A stretch of DNA of 64,000 nt from Aliiroseovarius sp. F20344. Its GTDB lineage: Bacteria; Pseudomonadota; Alphaproteobacteria; Rhodobacterales; Rhodobacteraceae. The stretch is from assembly GCF_023016155.1 (NCBI RefSeq), contig NZ_JALKBG010000003.1, positions 372,001 through 436,000 on the forward strand, in the 5' to 3' direction. The notes beneath the pieces were generated by a model, which had not been told where the DNA came from, searched no databases, and saw nothing but the letters and a program-made list of their open reading frames with translations. The position numbers and the translations under genes were made by a program. Of the stretch, positions 55,274 to 64,000 are shown piece after piece (position 1 is the stretch's first letter; the number at the start of each line of letters is the position of its first letter).

Positions 55274-56071
55274 TCAAGCCTGTTTCAGGTCAACGCCCGG
55301 AGCATAGGCAATGAAAAACGGGTTTTCATAGATCGGCTTGCCGTAAGTCAGCGGGGTGTGATCGTCGAAACGAATGACATCACCGCCTGCACCTTTCAGA
55401 ACGGCATGACCGGCTGCGGTGTCCCACTCCATTGTGCGGCCTACGCGGGGATAAAGATCCGCCTCGCCAGTGGCTACAAGGCAGAACTTCAACGAACTAC
55501 CCGCCGACTTGCTGTCCTTCACGCTATATTTATTGATGTAATCCTCGGTCGCCTGATCGCGGTGCGATTTTGAAGCAACGATGAACAGCGCGTCATTGTC
55601 AGGGGTCGAGACCTTGATCGGGCTCAGTGCGCCCATAGTGTCCTTTTCAAACGGGCCTTGCTCTTCCACGCTCTCGCCGCCAGCGCGGGTGAAGAACATC
55701 CGCCCCTTGGCAGGTGCATAGACGACTCCGCGAACAGGGGTGCCATCAACTACGTAAGCGATATTCACGGTGAAATCGCCACGGCGGTGAATGAACTCTT
55801 TTGTACCATCCAACGGGTCAACAATCAGAAACTCGCTGGCCTGCTCGCTGTGGCTGTCTGCTTGTTCTTCCGTCACCAACAGCACATCCGGGAATGCCGC
55901 ACGCAATCCAGCCGAGATCAGAGCGTCCGCCGCTTCGTCGGCAGCAGTTACAGGGCTGTCATCGGATTTGGCACGCACGTCGAAATCGTCCGAGTTGTAG
56001 ATCTCCATGATCACGTCCCCGGCTTCCAGTGCCAAAGTACGCATAACGGTTTCCAGACGATCAAAATCCAA
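55274..56071 (-). CDS. cysQ: 3'(2'),5'-bisphosphate nucleotidase
   Basis: A 265-residue Mg-dependent phosphatase. The metal motifs are SPVTAADEAADALI, LVTEEQ, IVDPLDGTKEFIHRRGDFTVNIAYV and the later MEWDTAAGHAVLKGAGG. The DPLDGTKEF form matches CysQ, which degrades the PAP left by sulfotransferases and by PAPS reduction. It sits in a block with a sulfotransferase, which supports the role. A second family member is at 22678. Confidence 0.92.
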   Translation of the reverse strand: MDFDRLETVMRTLALEAGDVIMEIYNSDDFDVRAKSDDSPVTAADEAADALISAGLRAAFPDVLLVTEEQADSHSEQASEFLIVDPLDGTKEFIHRRGDFTVNIAYVVDGTPVRGVVYAPAKGRMFFTRAGGESVEEQGPFEKDTMGALSPIKVSTPDNDALFIVASKSHRDQATEDYINKYSVKDSKSAGSSLKFCLVATGEADLYPRVGRTMEWDTAAGHAVLKGAGGDVIRFDDHTPLTYGKPIYENPFFIAYAPGVDLKQA

Positions 56072-56201
56072 AGTGAAGCTCCTTAAATAAGGCCTAATGT
56101 GGCCCTGTTGATAACATTTTGCCGCCCCCTTATGATCAACCAGTAAAGGATCATCAAGAATTCCCTGCTAAAAAGTCAGCACCACGGTTCAAGGTAGCCA
56201 C

Positions 56202-57023
56202 ATGTTCGAGGCAAAGAAGAAACAATCGCGGCTGTCCGCGGCGCTTTCAATGTTCGAGGTCATTTATCACATGACCGCGCACAGCATTCGCAGCACGCAT
56301 ACAAATGCGCTGGCTGCTATTGCCCTGAACATGCTTCAGGTCGTGATGATGATTGCCGTGTTCTTTGCGATGTTTTCGTTGATTGGGCTGCGCGGTTCGT
56401 CTTTGCGTGGCGATTTTCTGCTCTACATCATGTCGGGCATTTTTATCTTCGTGACGAATGTGAAAGCCATGGGTGCTGTGGCCGGTTCTTCCGGTCCGTC
56501 GCACCCGATGATGCAACACGCACCGATGAACACCTTTGTTGCCATGGTCTCGGCTGCGTTGGGGTCTTTGTATATCCAGATCCTGACCATCACGGTAATT
56601 CTGGTCATCTATCATATCGGATTCACACCCGTTGAGGTTCATCAACCTTTTGAGGCCTTCCTCATGATCATCTTGGCATGGTTCAACGGTGTCTCAATTG
56701 GCTTGATCTTTCTTGCGATGAAACCCTGGCTTCCGCAGTTCACAAGTATTTCGCAAACCATCTATACGCGGGCAAACATGGTTGCATCCGGCAAGATGTT
56801 TGTTGCGAATTCGATGCCGTTTTACATCGTCGCAATGTTCAGCTGGAATCCACTGTTTCATATCGTAGACCAAACGCGCGGGTTTACCTTCATCAACTAC
56901 AATCCCCACTACACAAACTGGATGTACCCTCTGGTCTTCTCTGCTGTGTTCACCTTGCTGGGACTGATGGGCGAAAACTATTCGCGCAAACATGTCTCCG
57001 CCAGTTGGGCTGCCCGTCAATAG
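56202..57023 (+). CDS. ABC-2-type permease (polysaccharide export-like)
   Basis: A 273-residue membrane protein with about six hydrophobic segments, similar in plan to KpsM/ABC-2 permeases (HSIRSTHTNALAAIALNMLQVVMMIAVFFAMFSLIGLRG). Its ATPase is not in the window, so it may pair with a distant KpsT-like protein. It is divergent from cysQ and kdsB, with a 130-base gap, and a weak AAGGTAG site precedes the ATG. A role in exporting the glycan made by the adjacent genes is an inference. dnaK follows after 235 bases. Confidence 0.82.
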   Translation: MFEAKKKQSRLSAALSMFEVIYHMTAHSIRSTHTNALAAIALNMLQVVMMIAVFFAMFSLIGLRGSSLRGDFLLYIMSGIFIFVTNVKAMGAVAGSSGPSHPMMQHAPMNTFVAMVSAALGSLYIQILTITVILVIYHIGFTPVEVHQPFEAFLMIILAWFNGVSIGLIFLAMKPWLPQFTSISQTIYTRANMVASGKMFVANSMPFYIVAMFSWNPLFHIVDQTRGFTFINYNPHYTNWMYPLVFSAVFTLLGLMGENYSRKHVSASWAARQ

Positions 57024-57118
57024 GCATATTGAAGGGACAAAAGCCCCTTCATTTGCCCATTCTGGGCTAAAACCTCAAATTGACTCGTGTTTTTTAGCGC
57101 AATCGGGGCCTTCGACCG

Positions 57119-57148
57119 CTTGCAGGCCCCTATTTGCCTACTTATATA
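57119..57148 (+). promoter_or_regulatory. Candidate dnaK promoter
   Basis: TTGCAG (57120-57125) and TATATA (57143-57148) are separated by exactly 17 bases, a good sigma-70 arrangement. The same bases also read CTTGCA-16-CTTATA, resembling an alphaproteobacterial RpoH promoter. It lies about 110 bases upstream of the dnaK ATG. No CIRCE element was seen. Confidence 0.5.
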
Positions 57149-57258
57149 CGCCGAGACGCCGGAGAAGGATCACTCCTAAACCGGTAAAAATTTGGGATCA
57201 GGGGCCGATGCTTTGCAAGGTCGGTTCCTTCAACATCGCCTAAGAGAGGATATTGAGC

Positions 57259-59175
57259 ATGGCCAAAGTCATCGGTATCGACCTCGGCACCACGAACTCG
57301 TGTGTTGCCATCATGGACGGCTCGCAGCCGCGAGTCATTGAAAACGCAGAAGGTGCACGTACCACGCCTTCGATCGTCGCCTTCAAGGACGACGAACGCC
57401 TCGTTGGCCAGCCGGCTAAACGTCAGGCTGTCACCAACCCCGACAACACCGTCTTCGCCGTGAAGCGCCTTATTGGTCGCGACATGAACGATCCGGCTGT
57501 CGAGAAAGACAAAAAGCTGGTGCCTTATGCCATCGTAGATGGCGGCAATGGCGACGCATGGGTTGAAGCTGCTGGCGAAAAGTATTCGCCTTCGCAAATC
57601 TCGGCCTTCATTCTGGGCAAGATGAAAGAAACGGCAGAAAGCTATCTGGGTGAAGAAGTCACTCAGGCCGTGATCACCGTGCCTGCCTACTTCAACGACG
57701 CACAGCGTCAGGCCACCAAAGACGCCGGCAAGATTGCTGGTCTTGAAGTACTGCGTATCATCAACGAACCAACCGCAGCCGCACTGGCCTACGGTCTGGA
57801 CAAGCAAGAGACCCAAACCATCGCGGTGTATGATCTTGGTGGTGGTACCTTCGACGTGACCATCCTGGAAATCGACGACGGCTTGTTTGAAGTGAAATCG
57901 ACCAACGGCGACACGTTCCTTGGTGGTGAAGACTTCGACATGCGCATCGTTCAGTATCTGGTCGATGAGTTCAAAAAGGAAAACCAGGTTGATCTGTCGA
58001 AAGACAAAATGGCTCTGCAGCGCCTGAAAGAAGCCGCTGAGAAAGCCAAGATCGAACTGTCGTCGGCCTCGCAGACCGAAATCAACCAGCCCTTCATCTC
58101 GATGGGTGCTGATGGTGCACCGCTGCACATGGTCATGAAGCTGACTCGCGCCAAGCTGGAAAGCCTTGTGTCGGACCTGATCAAGCGTTCGATCAAGCCC
58201 TGTCAGGCTGCTCTGAAAGACGCTGGCCTGTCGACCGGCGACATCGACGAGGTGGTTCTGGTCGGTGGTATGACCCGCATGCCGAAAGTGATCGAAGAGG
58301 TCACCAAGTTCTTCGGTAAAGAGCCCCACAAGGGTGTGAACCCAGACGAAGTGGTTGCCATGGGTGCTGCCATTCAAGCCGGTGTTCTGCAGGGCGACGT
58401 GAAAGACGTTGTTCTTCTGGACGTAACACCGCTGTCGCTGGGCATCGAGACGCTGGGTGGCGTGTTCACTCGCCTGATCGACCGCAACACGACGATCCCG
58501 ACCAAGAAGTCGCAGATCTTCTCGACCGCGGAAGACAATCAGAACGCCGTGACCCTGCGCGTGTTCCAAGGTGAACGTGAAATGGCTGCGGACAACAAGA
58601 TCCTTGGCCAATTCAACTTGGAAGACATCCCGCCGGCACCGCGCGGCATGCCTCAGATCGAAGTGACCTTCGACATCGACGCCAACGGCATCGTTGAAGT
58701 GGGCGCCAAGGACAAAGGCACCGGCAAAGAGCAGAAGATCACCATCCAAGCTTCGGGCGGTTTGTCGGATGACGACATCGAAGCAATGGTGAAAGACGCC
58801 GAAGCCAACGCCGAAGCCGATAAGGACCGTAAAGAGCTTGTCGAAGCCCGCAACCAGGCCGAAAGCCTGATCCACTCGACCGAGAAGTCGATGGAAGAGC
58901 ATGCGGACAAAGTCGACCCGACCACGATCGAAGCAATCGAGCTGGCAATTGCCGCTCTGAAGGACGATCTGGCCAAGGAAGACGCGTCGGCTGACAAGAT
59001 CAAAGGCGGCGTTCAGAACGTGACCGAAGCGGCCATGAAACTGGGCGAAGCGATCTATAAGTCGCAGCAAGAAGAAGCTGCGGGGGAAGCCTCGGAAGAA
59101 GCTGATGGCCCCTCGGCTGTTGACGATGACATTGTTGACGCTGACTTCGAAGACCTCGACGACAACAAACGTTAA
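57259..59175 (+). CDS. dnaK: Chaperone DnaK
   Basis: A 638-residue Hsp70. The ATPase domain opens [20 protein letters not shown], has [14 protein letters not shown], and the substrate-binding domain includes [34 protein letters not shown]. It ends in the acidic tail [20 protein letters not shown] 57259 is chosen over TTG 57253. dnaJ follows after 67 bases, the standard operon. Codon use is strongly biased, fitting high expression. Confidence 0.99.
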   Translation: MAKVIGIDLGTTNSCVAIMDGSQPRVIENAEGARTTPSIVAFKDDERLVGQPAKRQAVTNPDNTVFAVKRLIGRDMNDPAVEKDKKLVPYAIVDGGNGDAWVEAAGEKYSPSQISAFILGKMKETAESYLGEEVTQAVITVPAYFNDAQRQATKDAGKIAGLEVLRIINEPTAAALAYGLDKQETQTIAVYDLGGGTFDVTILEIDDGLFEVKSTNGDTFLGGEDFDMRIVQYLVDEFKKENQVDLSKDKMALQRLKEAAEKAKIELSSASQTEINQPFISMGADGAPLHMVMKLTRAKLESLVSDLIKRSIKPCQAALKDAGLSTGDIDEVVLVGGMTRMPKVIEEVTKFFGKEPHKGVNPDEVVAMGAAIQAGVLQGDVKDVVLLDVTPLSLGIETLGGVFTRLIDRNTTIPTKKSQIFSTAEDNQNAVTLRVFQGEREMAADNKILGQFNLEDIPPAPRGMPQIEVTFDIDANGIVEVGAKDKGTGKEQKITIQASGGLSDDDIEAMVKDAEANAEADKDRKELVEARNQAESLIHSTEKSMEEHADKVDPTTIEAIELAIAALKDDLAKEDASADKIKGGVQNVTEAAMKLGEAIYKSQQEEAAGEASEEADGPSAVDDDIVDADFEDLDDNKR

Positions 59176-59242
59176 GTCGATTAGGTGAAAGGCGGGGCGG
59201 CACGGCTGCCCTGCCCCCCTCCCAAAGGGAGAAGACCCCATC

Positions 59243-60382
59243 ATGGCAAAACGTGATTACTACGAGGTTCTTGGTGCCGCGAAAGGTGCTTCGGCGGACG
59301 AGCTGAAGAAAGCCTATCGCAAGAAAGCCAAAGAACTGCATCCAGACCGGAATTCGGACAATCCGAACGCCGAGGCTCAGTTCAAAGAAGTGAACGAAGC
59401 TTATGACGTTCTGAAAGACGCCGAAAAGAAAGCGGCTTATGACCGCTTTGGCCACGCTGCCTTTGAAGGTGGCATGGGCGGACGTCCCGGTGGTGGCCAT
59501 CCCGGCCAAGGCGATTTCGCGAGCGCGTTTTCGGACGTGTTTGACGATCTGTTTGGCGACTTTATGGGCGGCCGTGGCGGTGGGCGTTCGCGCGCTCAGC
59601 GCGGATCGGATCTGCGCTATAATCTGCGTGTGAACTTGGAAGAAGCGTATTCGGGGCTGCAAAAGACAATCAACGTACCAACATCCGTTGCGTGCGATGA
59701 ATGCGAGGGCAGCGGGTCAGAATCCGGGGCCGAACCCTCGGTCTGTCCGACGTGTCAGGGCATGGGCAAAGTCCGTGCACAGCAAGGCTTCTTTACTGTC
59801 GAACGTGCCTGCCCAACCTGTCAGGGCACGGGCCAGATGATCCAGAATCCGTGCAAATCCTGCCACGGTGCTGGACGCATCGAAAAAGAACGTTCGCTGG
59901 CCGTAAACATCCCTGCAGGTGTTGAAACCGGCACACGCATTCGTCTGGCTGGCGAGGGCGAAGCTGGCCTGCGTGGTGGACCCCCGGGTGATCTGTATAT
60001 CTTCATCGAAGTGACAGAACACGCCATTTTCGATCGCGAAGGCACGCATCTGCATTGCCGCGTCCCCGTATCGATGAGCGCCGCTGCGCTTGGCGGTGAC
60101 ATCGAAGTTCCAACCATCGACGGTGGTCGGTCGCGTGTGAAAATCCCGTCGGGCAGCCAGTCCGGTCGCCAGATGCGTCTGCGCGCAAAGGGTATGCCCG
60201 GCCTGCGTGGCGGGCCAAACGGCGACATGTACATCGAACTGGCGGTGGAGACTCCGGTCAATCTGACGTCGAAGCAGAAAGAACTGCTGCGCGAATTCGA
60301 AAAACTGTCGGAAGAAAACAACCCTGAAAGCACGAACTTCTTTTCGAAGGTCAAGAATTTCTGGGATGGCATGAAAAGCTAA
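59243..60382 (+). CDS. dnaJ: Chaperone DnaJ
   Basis: A 379-residue type I Hsp40. The J domain has HPD at residues 33-35 (KELHPDRN), followed by a Gly/Phe-rich region ([15 protein letters not shown]) and the zinc-binding repeats [24 protein letters not shown] and CKSCHGAG. The C-terminal substrate domains follow ([20 protein letters not shown]). It stimulates DnaK ATP hydrolysis. A strong terminator follows, so it ends the operon. Confidence 0.99.
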   Translation: MAKRDYYEVLGAAKGASADELKKAYRKKAKELHPDRNSDNPNAEAQFKEVNEAYDVLKDAEKKAAYDRFGHAAFEGGMGGRPGGGHPGQGDFASAFSDVFDDLFGDFMGGRGGGRSRAQRGSDLRYNLRVNLEEAYSGLQKTINVPTSVACDECEGSGSESGAEPSVCPTCQGMGKVRAQQGFFTVERACPTCQGTGQMIQNPCKSCHGAGRIEKERSLAVNIPAGVETGTRIRLAGEGEAGLRGGPPGDLYIFIEVTEHAIFDREGTHLHCRVPVSMSAAALGGDIEVPTIDGGRSRVKIPSGSQSGRQMRLRAKGMPGLRGGPNGDMYIELAVETPVNLTSKQKELLREFEKLSEENNPESTNFFSKVKNFWDGMKS

Positions 60383-60401
60383 ATGCCTTAAATGCAAACG
60401 G

Positions 60402-60436
60402 AATGCCCCGGTGTTGTCAAAACGCCGGGGCATTTT
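60402..60436 (+). terminator. Rho-independent terminator of dnaKJ
   Basis: A 14-base stem AATGCCCCGGTGTT/AACGCCGGGGCATT (one G-U pair) with loop GTCAA is followed by a short T-rich tail. It lies 20 bases past the dnaJ stop. Confidence 0.88.
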
Positions 60437-60489
60437 CTTCTGGGCGGACGTTAACACTTCGTTCACCACTTTTGGGGCAAGCTAATCCC

Positions 60490-61263
60490 ATGACCAAGAG
60501 CAGTAATTTCCAGTTCGGCGAAATGCCCCAAGCCCTGTTTGATATGGACGAGGCACCTGTGCTGCCGATCGATATGAATGCTGGCAAGCTTCCATCTTAC
60601 ATCCAAGATCACCGCCAAAGACTGCGCGCCCGTTTCAATGAAGGCGGGGCGCAGGCCATGCCGGATTATGAGTTGCTTGAGCTTTTGCTGTTCCGATCCA
60701 TTCCGCGCCGCGATGTGAAACCCATTGCGCGCGAGCTTCTGGACATTTTCGGGGATTTCAACCGCGTGGTCACAGCGCCAGCGGATCGTCTGAAGTCCGT
60801 GTCGGGCGTCGGGGAATCCGTCATCACGGACCTAAAGATCATCGAAGCTGCGGCACATCGCATGGCGCGTTCGAAAGTGATCCAACGGCACGTAATCTCA
60901 AGCTGGGATGCGGTGCTGGATTACTGCCACACCACCATGGCGCATCGTGACACTGAACAGTTCCGGGTTCTGTTCCTGGACCGCAAAAACGTGCTGATCG
61001 CGGATGAGGAACAATCCAAGGGCACGGTTGACCACGTTCCAGTTTATCCGCGCGAAGTGGTAAAGCGTGCTTTGGAGCTGAATGCCTCGGCTTTAATCCT
61101 TGTGCACAACCATCCTTCGGGGGATCCAACGCCATCGGAAAGCGATATCCAAATGACAGCGCAGGTGAATGATGCGGCCAAAGCGCTGGGCATCGCGCTT
61201 CATGATCATCTGATAATCGGAAAATCGACAGAGCTTAGTTTCCGTTCGGAAGGGTATCTTTAA
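60490..61263 (+). CDS. radC: RadC-family (JAB/MPN+) protein
   Basis: A 257-residue RadC/YeeS-type protein. A helix-hairpin-helix region (LKSVSGVGESVITDLKIIEAAAHRMA) precedes the JAB domain with metal motif HNHPSGDPTPSESDI and FRVLFLDRKNVLIADEEQ. Despite the name the cellular role is debated. ATG 60490 is chosen because the upstream in-frame stretch is the dnaJ terminator. It is convergent with the next gene, leaving 16 bases. Confidence 0.95.
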   Translation: MTKSSNFQFGEMPQALFDMDEAPVLPIDMNAGKLPSYIQDHRQRLRARFNEGGAQAMPDYELLELLLFRSIPRRDVKPIARELLDIFGDFNRVVTAPADRLKSVSGVGESVITDLKIIEAAAHRMARSKVIQRHVISSWDAVLDYCHTTMAHRDTEQFRVLFLDRKNVLIADEEQSKGTVDHVPVYPREVVKRALELNASALILVHNHPSGDPTPSESDIQMTAQVNDAAKALGIALHDHLIIGKSTELSFRSEGYL

Positions 61264-61279
61264 GCGTGGATTGCAGAGC

Positions 61280-62857
61280 TTAATCCACCCAGATCTCAAC
61301 CCGCCGATTAACGCTTCGTCCCCATGCGCTGTCGTCACAGGCCATAGGCATCGCTTCGCCAAACGCATCAATTTGCATATTTACACGGGCGGAATCAAAG
61401 GCCTCTAGCTGAGCCAGAACCAGATCGCGTACGGCTCTGGCGCGTCTTTCGGACAATGATCTGTTTTGCGCGGCAGCACCTTGCCCGTCTGAGAATCCAA
61501 CGAATGACAAGCGCTTCCCATCAAATCGCCCGCTTTCCAGTGCTTCGGCCAGCAGTGCAACATTTGACCGTGACGGCGCATCCAGAAGCGTTGATCCACC
61601 CTGGAACCGGAAGCTTATGGAAAGCCGTTCCGATCCGGACAATGTGCCAATCATGCGCTGAAGTTCTGTCAGGGCAACCTCTTCCCCAGCAGATTTGATG
61701 GCATTTGCCATCCGGTCACCTTGTGCGCGGATGGGCTGCCGGGTCAGCGCTTGATCTACAAAGCCCGCACGACGGGTTACAAACTGCGCACTGTCGGTGC
61801 GGAGGTAGGCCAAGAACTCGCGCCCAATTTGCGGCAATCGGCGTTCGGGCAAGTACAGGAACATGGGCATGGTCAATGGATAGTCTTCTGACTTGATCGA
61901 CGCACGCGAGGCATGGACCGAGAACCCGCAACTTCCCGACAGCTCTACCACCTCGCCACTGCCGCGCTGCGTATAGGTGGTGATCGCAATGCCATAAGGG
62001 TCACGCGCCACAGCGTCTGCCAAGGTGCGCATTGTTGGATGTGTGACGACGTTCTCGGACAGGGACACACCTTGCGCGGCGATCACATCTGTCATGAACA
62101 CCGGGCCGAAACCTTCCTCAACATCCATCATATAGGGGGTTATGGGGGCATCCTCGCCACCAAGTTCGCTCCAATTTTGAATCCTGCCAGCATAGATCGC
62201 AGCCAGTTGAGAAATTGACATTTTGGTCACCGGATTGCCCGGCGAAACAATCGGTACAAGCGCATCTAGGGCAGCAACGCGACTTTGACGCGCAACACGC
62301 AGATCACCCAAACCGGCATCCCGCGCAAGGCTACGTTCGCGCGTGGTGGCCTGTCGCATCGACAGAACCATATCGGCTTGCTGACTGAGCAGATCGGCGA
62401 ACCCTTCAGAGCTGGTGTTCAGCTTGATTGTAAAGCGCGCGACCTCTTGTCCGCTGCCGCCTTCCAGAAGGGTGTAGACTGTGCCAACGCCCTGCACTTC
62501 CTCGCGCTTCAGCGCATAGCCGTTTCGTAGCGCAAAGCCTTCAACCAACGCAGGGAATAGGACAGCGCCCATGTTGTGTGCGCCCGATATTGTCAGCTCT
62601 GCCACAAAAGGCCCAAGGCTGGGGCAGCCTGGCCCCTCGCAACTGACGCCAGAGCTGTCGACGGTCAGAATGCCGAACTCTGTATCAACACGATAAAACT
62701 CGCCATCAAAGGTCAGAAGCTGGCCGGTCAGTTCGATCGCTCCATCACGTGAAGTCAGGGTAACGTCTTGTGCCTGCGCAGCCGAACTGCCGATTAGGGC
62801 GACCACAAAGGCCACACGCAGAAGTCGCGCAAGGATATCAGGGAAAATTCTAGTCAC
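61280..62857 (-). CDS. Periplasmic-binding domain fused to OmpA domain
   Basis: A 525-residue exported protein. After a signal peptide (LLRVAFVVALIGSSAAQAQD) comes a short beta-rich region with SGVSCEGPGCPSL, then a PstS-type substrate-binding domain (FVAELTISGAHNMGAVLFPALVEGF, NPVTKMSISQLAAIYAGRIQNWSELGG). The C-terminal 130 residues are an OmpA-like peptidoglycan-binding domain (LSFVGFSDGQGAAAQNRSLSERRARAV, SVNRRVEIWV). GTG 62857 is taken to fit the signal; an upstream ATG-frame start adds 15 residues. No ABC permease or ATPase is nearby. It may tether ligand binding to the wall. Confidence 0.85.
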   Translation of the reverse strand: MTRIFPDILARLLRVAFVVALIGSSAAQAQDVTLTSRDGAIELTGQLLTFDGEFYRVDTEFGILTVDSSGVSCEGPGCPSLGPFVAELTISGAHNMGAVLFPALVEGFALRNGYALKREEVQGVGTVYTLLEGGSGQEVARFTIKLNTSSEGFADLLSQQADMVLSMRQATTRERSLARDAGLGDLRVARQSRVAALDALVPIVSPGNPVTKMSISQLAAIYAGRIQNWSELGGEDAPITPYMMDVEEGFGPVFMTDVIAAQGVSLSENVVTHPTMRTLADAVARDPYGIAITTYTQRGSGEVVELSGSCGFSVHASRASIKSEDYPLTMPMFLYLPERRLPQIGREFLAYLRTDSAQFVTRRAGFVDQALTRQPIRAQGDRMANAIKSAGEEVALTELQRMIGTLSGSERLSISFRFQGGSTLLDAPSRSNVALLAEALESGRFDGKRLSFVGFSDGQGAAAQNRSLSERRARAVRDLVLAQLEAFDSARVNMQIDAFGEAMPMACDDSAWGRSVNRRVEIWVD

Positions 62858-63008
62858 AGAGGGACCATATGTATTTCCACGCACAGCGCCAGAACTTCCC
62901 ACCCTAATCCATCATTTAGCGAATTCAGCGTGGCCATTCTGACAACGTCATAGGACAATTCAGGTGCGGTTATGGAGTGTTGTCACGCCGCGCAGCGACG
63001 TGACGTGG

Positions 63009-64000
63009 TTACAGTCGACCGTGACAGTGTTTGAACTTTTTGCCTGATCCACAAGGGCAGGGGTCGTTGCGCGACGGGTTGCCCCAAGTGCTCGGATCAT
63101 TCTCATCAAAGCCTTCGATCGCATTTTCAGGCGCTTCCGCAGCCTGCGCCAGCGCTTGTTGCTGCTGAACCATTTGCTGCATCATTGCCTGCTGTTCTTC
63201 TTCTGACATGGGACGAATCTGAGACAGCTTCTGCGTCACATCGGACCGCAGACCATCCAGCAGGCTTTCAAACAGCTGGAAGGCTTCTGTCTTGTATTCA
63301 TTCAACGGATCACGCTGAGCGTATCCACGGAATCCAACGACCGAGCGCAGGTGATCCAGTGTTAGAAGATGCTCACGCCATTTCGCGTCGATCGTTTGCA
63401 AGATCAGCTGCTTTTCGATCGAGCGCATAGTTTCAGGCCCGAAATCAGCGGCTTTCTTGGCCATGAACGCGTCCGAGGCATCATAAAGACGCTCGCGAAT
63501 CAAGTCGTCATCCACACCTTCTTCGGCAGCCCAATCGACAACCGGCTCTTCAAAGCCCAGATGTTCGATCACGGCAGCCTGAAGCCCATGCGTGTCCCAC
63601 TGATCGGCGTAGGATTTTGGGGGCATGTACTGATCAACCAGATCATCAATCACCTGATGACGCATGTCGCCAGCAATCTCGGACAGGTCTTCCGCTTCCA
63701 TGATTTCCAGACGCTGACCAAAGATCGCCTTACGTTGATCGTTCATCACGTCATCGAATTTCAGAAGCTGTTTACGGATGTCGAAGTTGCGACCTTCGAC
63801 CTTGGCTTGCGCGCGTTCGAGCGATTTGTTGACCCAAGGGTGAACAATGGCTTCGCCTTCATCCATGCCCAGGGTCGACAGAACTTTCTCAAGCCGTTCA
63901 GACCCGAAAATACGCATCAGATCGTCATCCAGAGACAGGAAGAAAGCCGAACGGCCCGGGTCACCCTGACGGCCCGAACGACCGCGCAGCTGATTGTCAA
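63009..64000 (-). CDS. secA: Preprotein translocase ATPase SecA, 3' part
   Basis: The frame stays open to the end of the window, where it reads [25 protein letters not shown], so this is the C-terminal third of SecA. Helical scaffold and wing regions follow, then an Ala/Gln-rich linker ([20 protein letters not shown]) and the zinc-binding tail [18 protein letters not shown], which binds SecB and ribosomes. The 5' part lies beyond base 64000. It drives export of the signal-peptide proteins found here. Confidence 0.98.
   Translation of the reverse strand, partial: DNQLRGRSGRQGDPGRSAFFLSLDDDLMRIFGSERLEKVLSTLGMDEGEAIVHPWVNKSLERAQAKVEGRNFDIRKQLLKFDDVMNDQRKAIFGQRLEIMEAEDLSEIAGDMRHQVIDDLVDQYMPPKSYADQWDTHGLQAAVIEHLGFEEPVVDWAAEEGVDDDLIRERLYDASDAFMAKKAADFGPETMRSIEKQLILQTIDAKWREHLLTLDHLRSVVGFRGYAQRDPLNEYKTEAFQLFESLLDGLRSDVTQKLSQIRPMSEEEQQAMMQQMVQQQQALAQAAEAPENAIEGFDENDPSTWGNPSRNDPCPCGSGKKFKHCHGRL

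Noticed and set aside
57024-57258. CIRCE (HrcA) element upstream of dnaK
   Set aside because: No 9-base inverted repeat with 9-base spacer was found in the gap.
57142-59244. 700-residue open frame antisense to dnaK
   Set aside because: It mirrors dnaK codon phase, has no recognisable domain or ribosome site, and arises from biased codon use in a strongly conserved gene.

Overview
The window looks like a chromosomal segment of a marine-type alphaproteobacterium, most likely Rhodobacteraceae (Roseobacter group). The basis is gene order and family content: leuS-lptE-holA, lptC-lptA-lptB-hpf-ptsN, CcrM with a C-terminal RAMA-like domain, the small alphaproteobacterial porin, DUF3576, DUF721/DciA, the DUF5928-type GT14 glycosyltransferase, SoeABC and the ArsJ/GAPDH pair. 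Base composition is moderately GC-rich and even. No phage, integrase, transposase, CRISPR array or rRNA was seen. One tRNA gene, tRNA-Arg(CCT), is present. Assignments rest on motif recognition; no database search was run.

Layout. 1-2.4 kb: a partial TPR protein and a GSCFA-domain protein. 2.4-6.0 kb: a minus-strand run (VOC protein, exonuclease III, thioredoxin-TPR protein, LON-domain protein, Trm112-like) headed by a SoxR-type promoter and divergent from soxR. 6.1-13 kb: VIT/CCC1 transporter, a TetR regulator divergent from a membrane protein with two matching operator-like repeats, an OmpR-type response regulator, ribA, an L,D-transpeptidase-like protein, a PLP-binding YggS protein, a porin and a DUF3576 lipoprotein. 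13-24.6 kb: leuS-lptE-holA, an HI0933-type flavoprotein, an MscS channel, enoyl-CoA hydratase plus SDR, PmbA/TldE, a CysQ-like phosphatase and a LacI regulator. 24.6-32.6 kb: tRNA-Arg, a membrane-anchored winged-helix protein with a small secreted partner, rnhB, ccrM, GST, alkB, mutY, a DciA-like protein and a DsbA-like protein. 32.6-39.3 kb: lpxK-waaA, then an arsenate-type gapdh-arsJ operon with an esterase, and a siroheme-synthase-like protein. 39.6-48 kb: soeABC, RNase D, lptCAB, hpf, ptsN. 48-57 kb: a surface-glycan locus with sulfotransferase, three glycosyltransferases, GalU, KdsB, CysQ and an ABC-2 permease. 57-64 kb: dnaK-dnaJ, radC, a substrate-binding/OmpA fusion, and the 3' part of secA.

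How the genes fit together. LPS synthesis and transport recur (lptE, lpxK-waaA, lptCAB, kdsB). The 48-57 kb block looks like a sulfated or Kdo-linked glycan pathway, with CysQ disposing of the PAP that a sulfotransferase releases. SoeABC would oxidise cytoplasmic sulfite. The less ordinary items are the SoxR-headed repair run, the inverted-topology membrane winged-helix protein with its secreted neighbour, the gapdh-arsJ-esterase operon, the shortened CysG-like protein, the substrate-binding/OmpA fusion and the sulfo-glycan locus.
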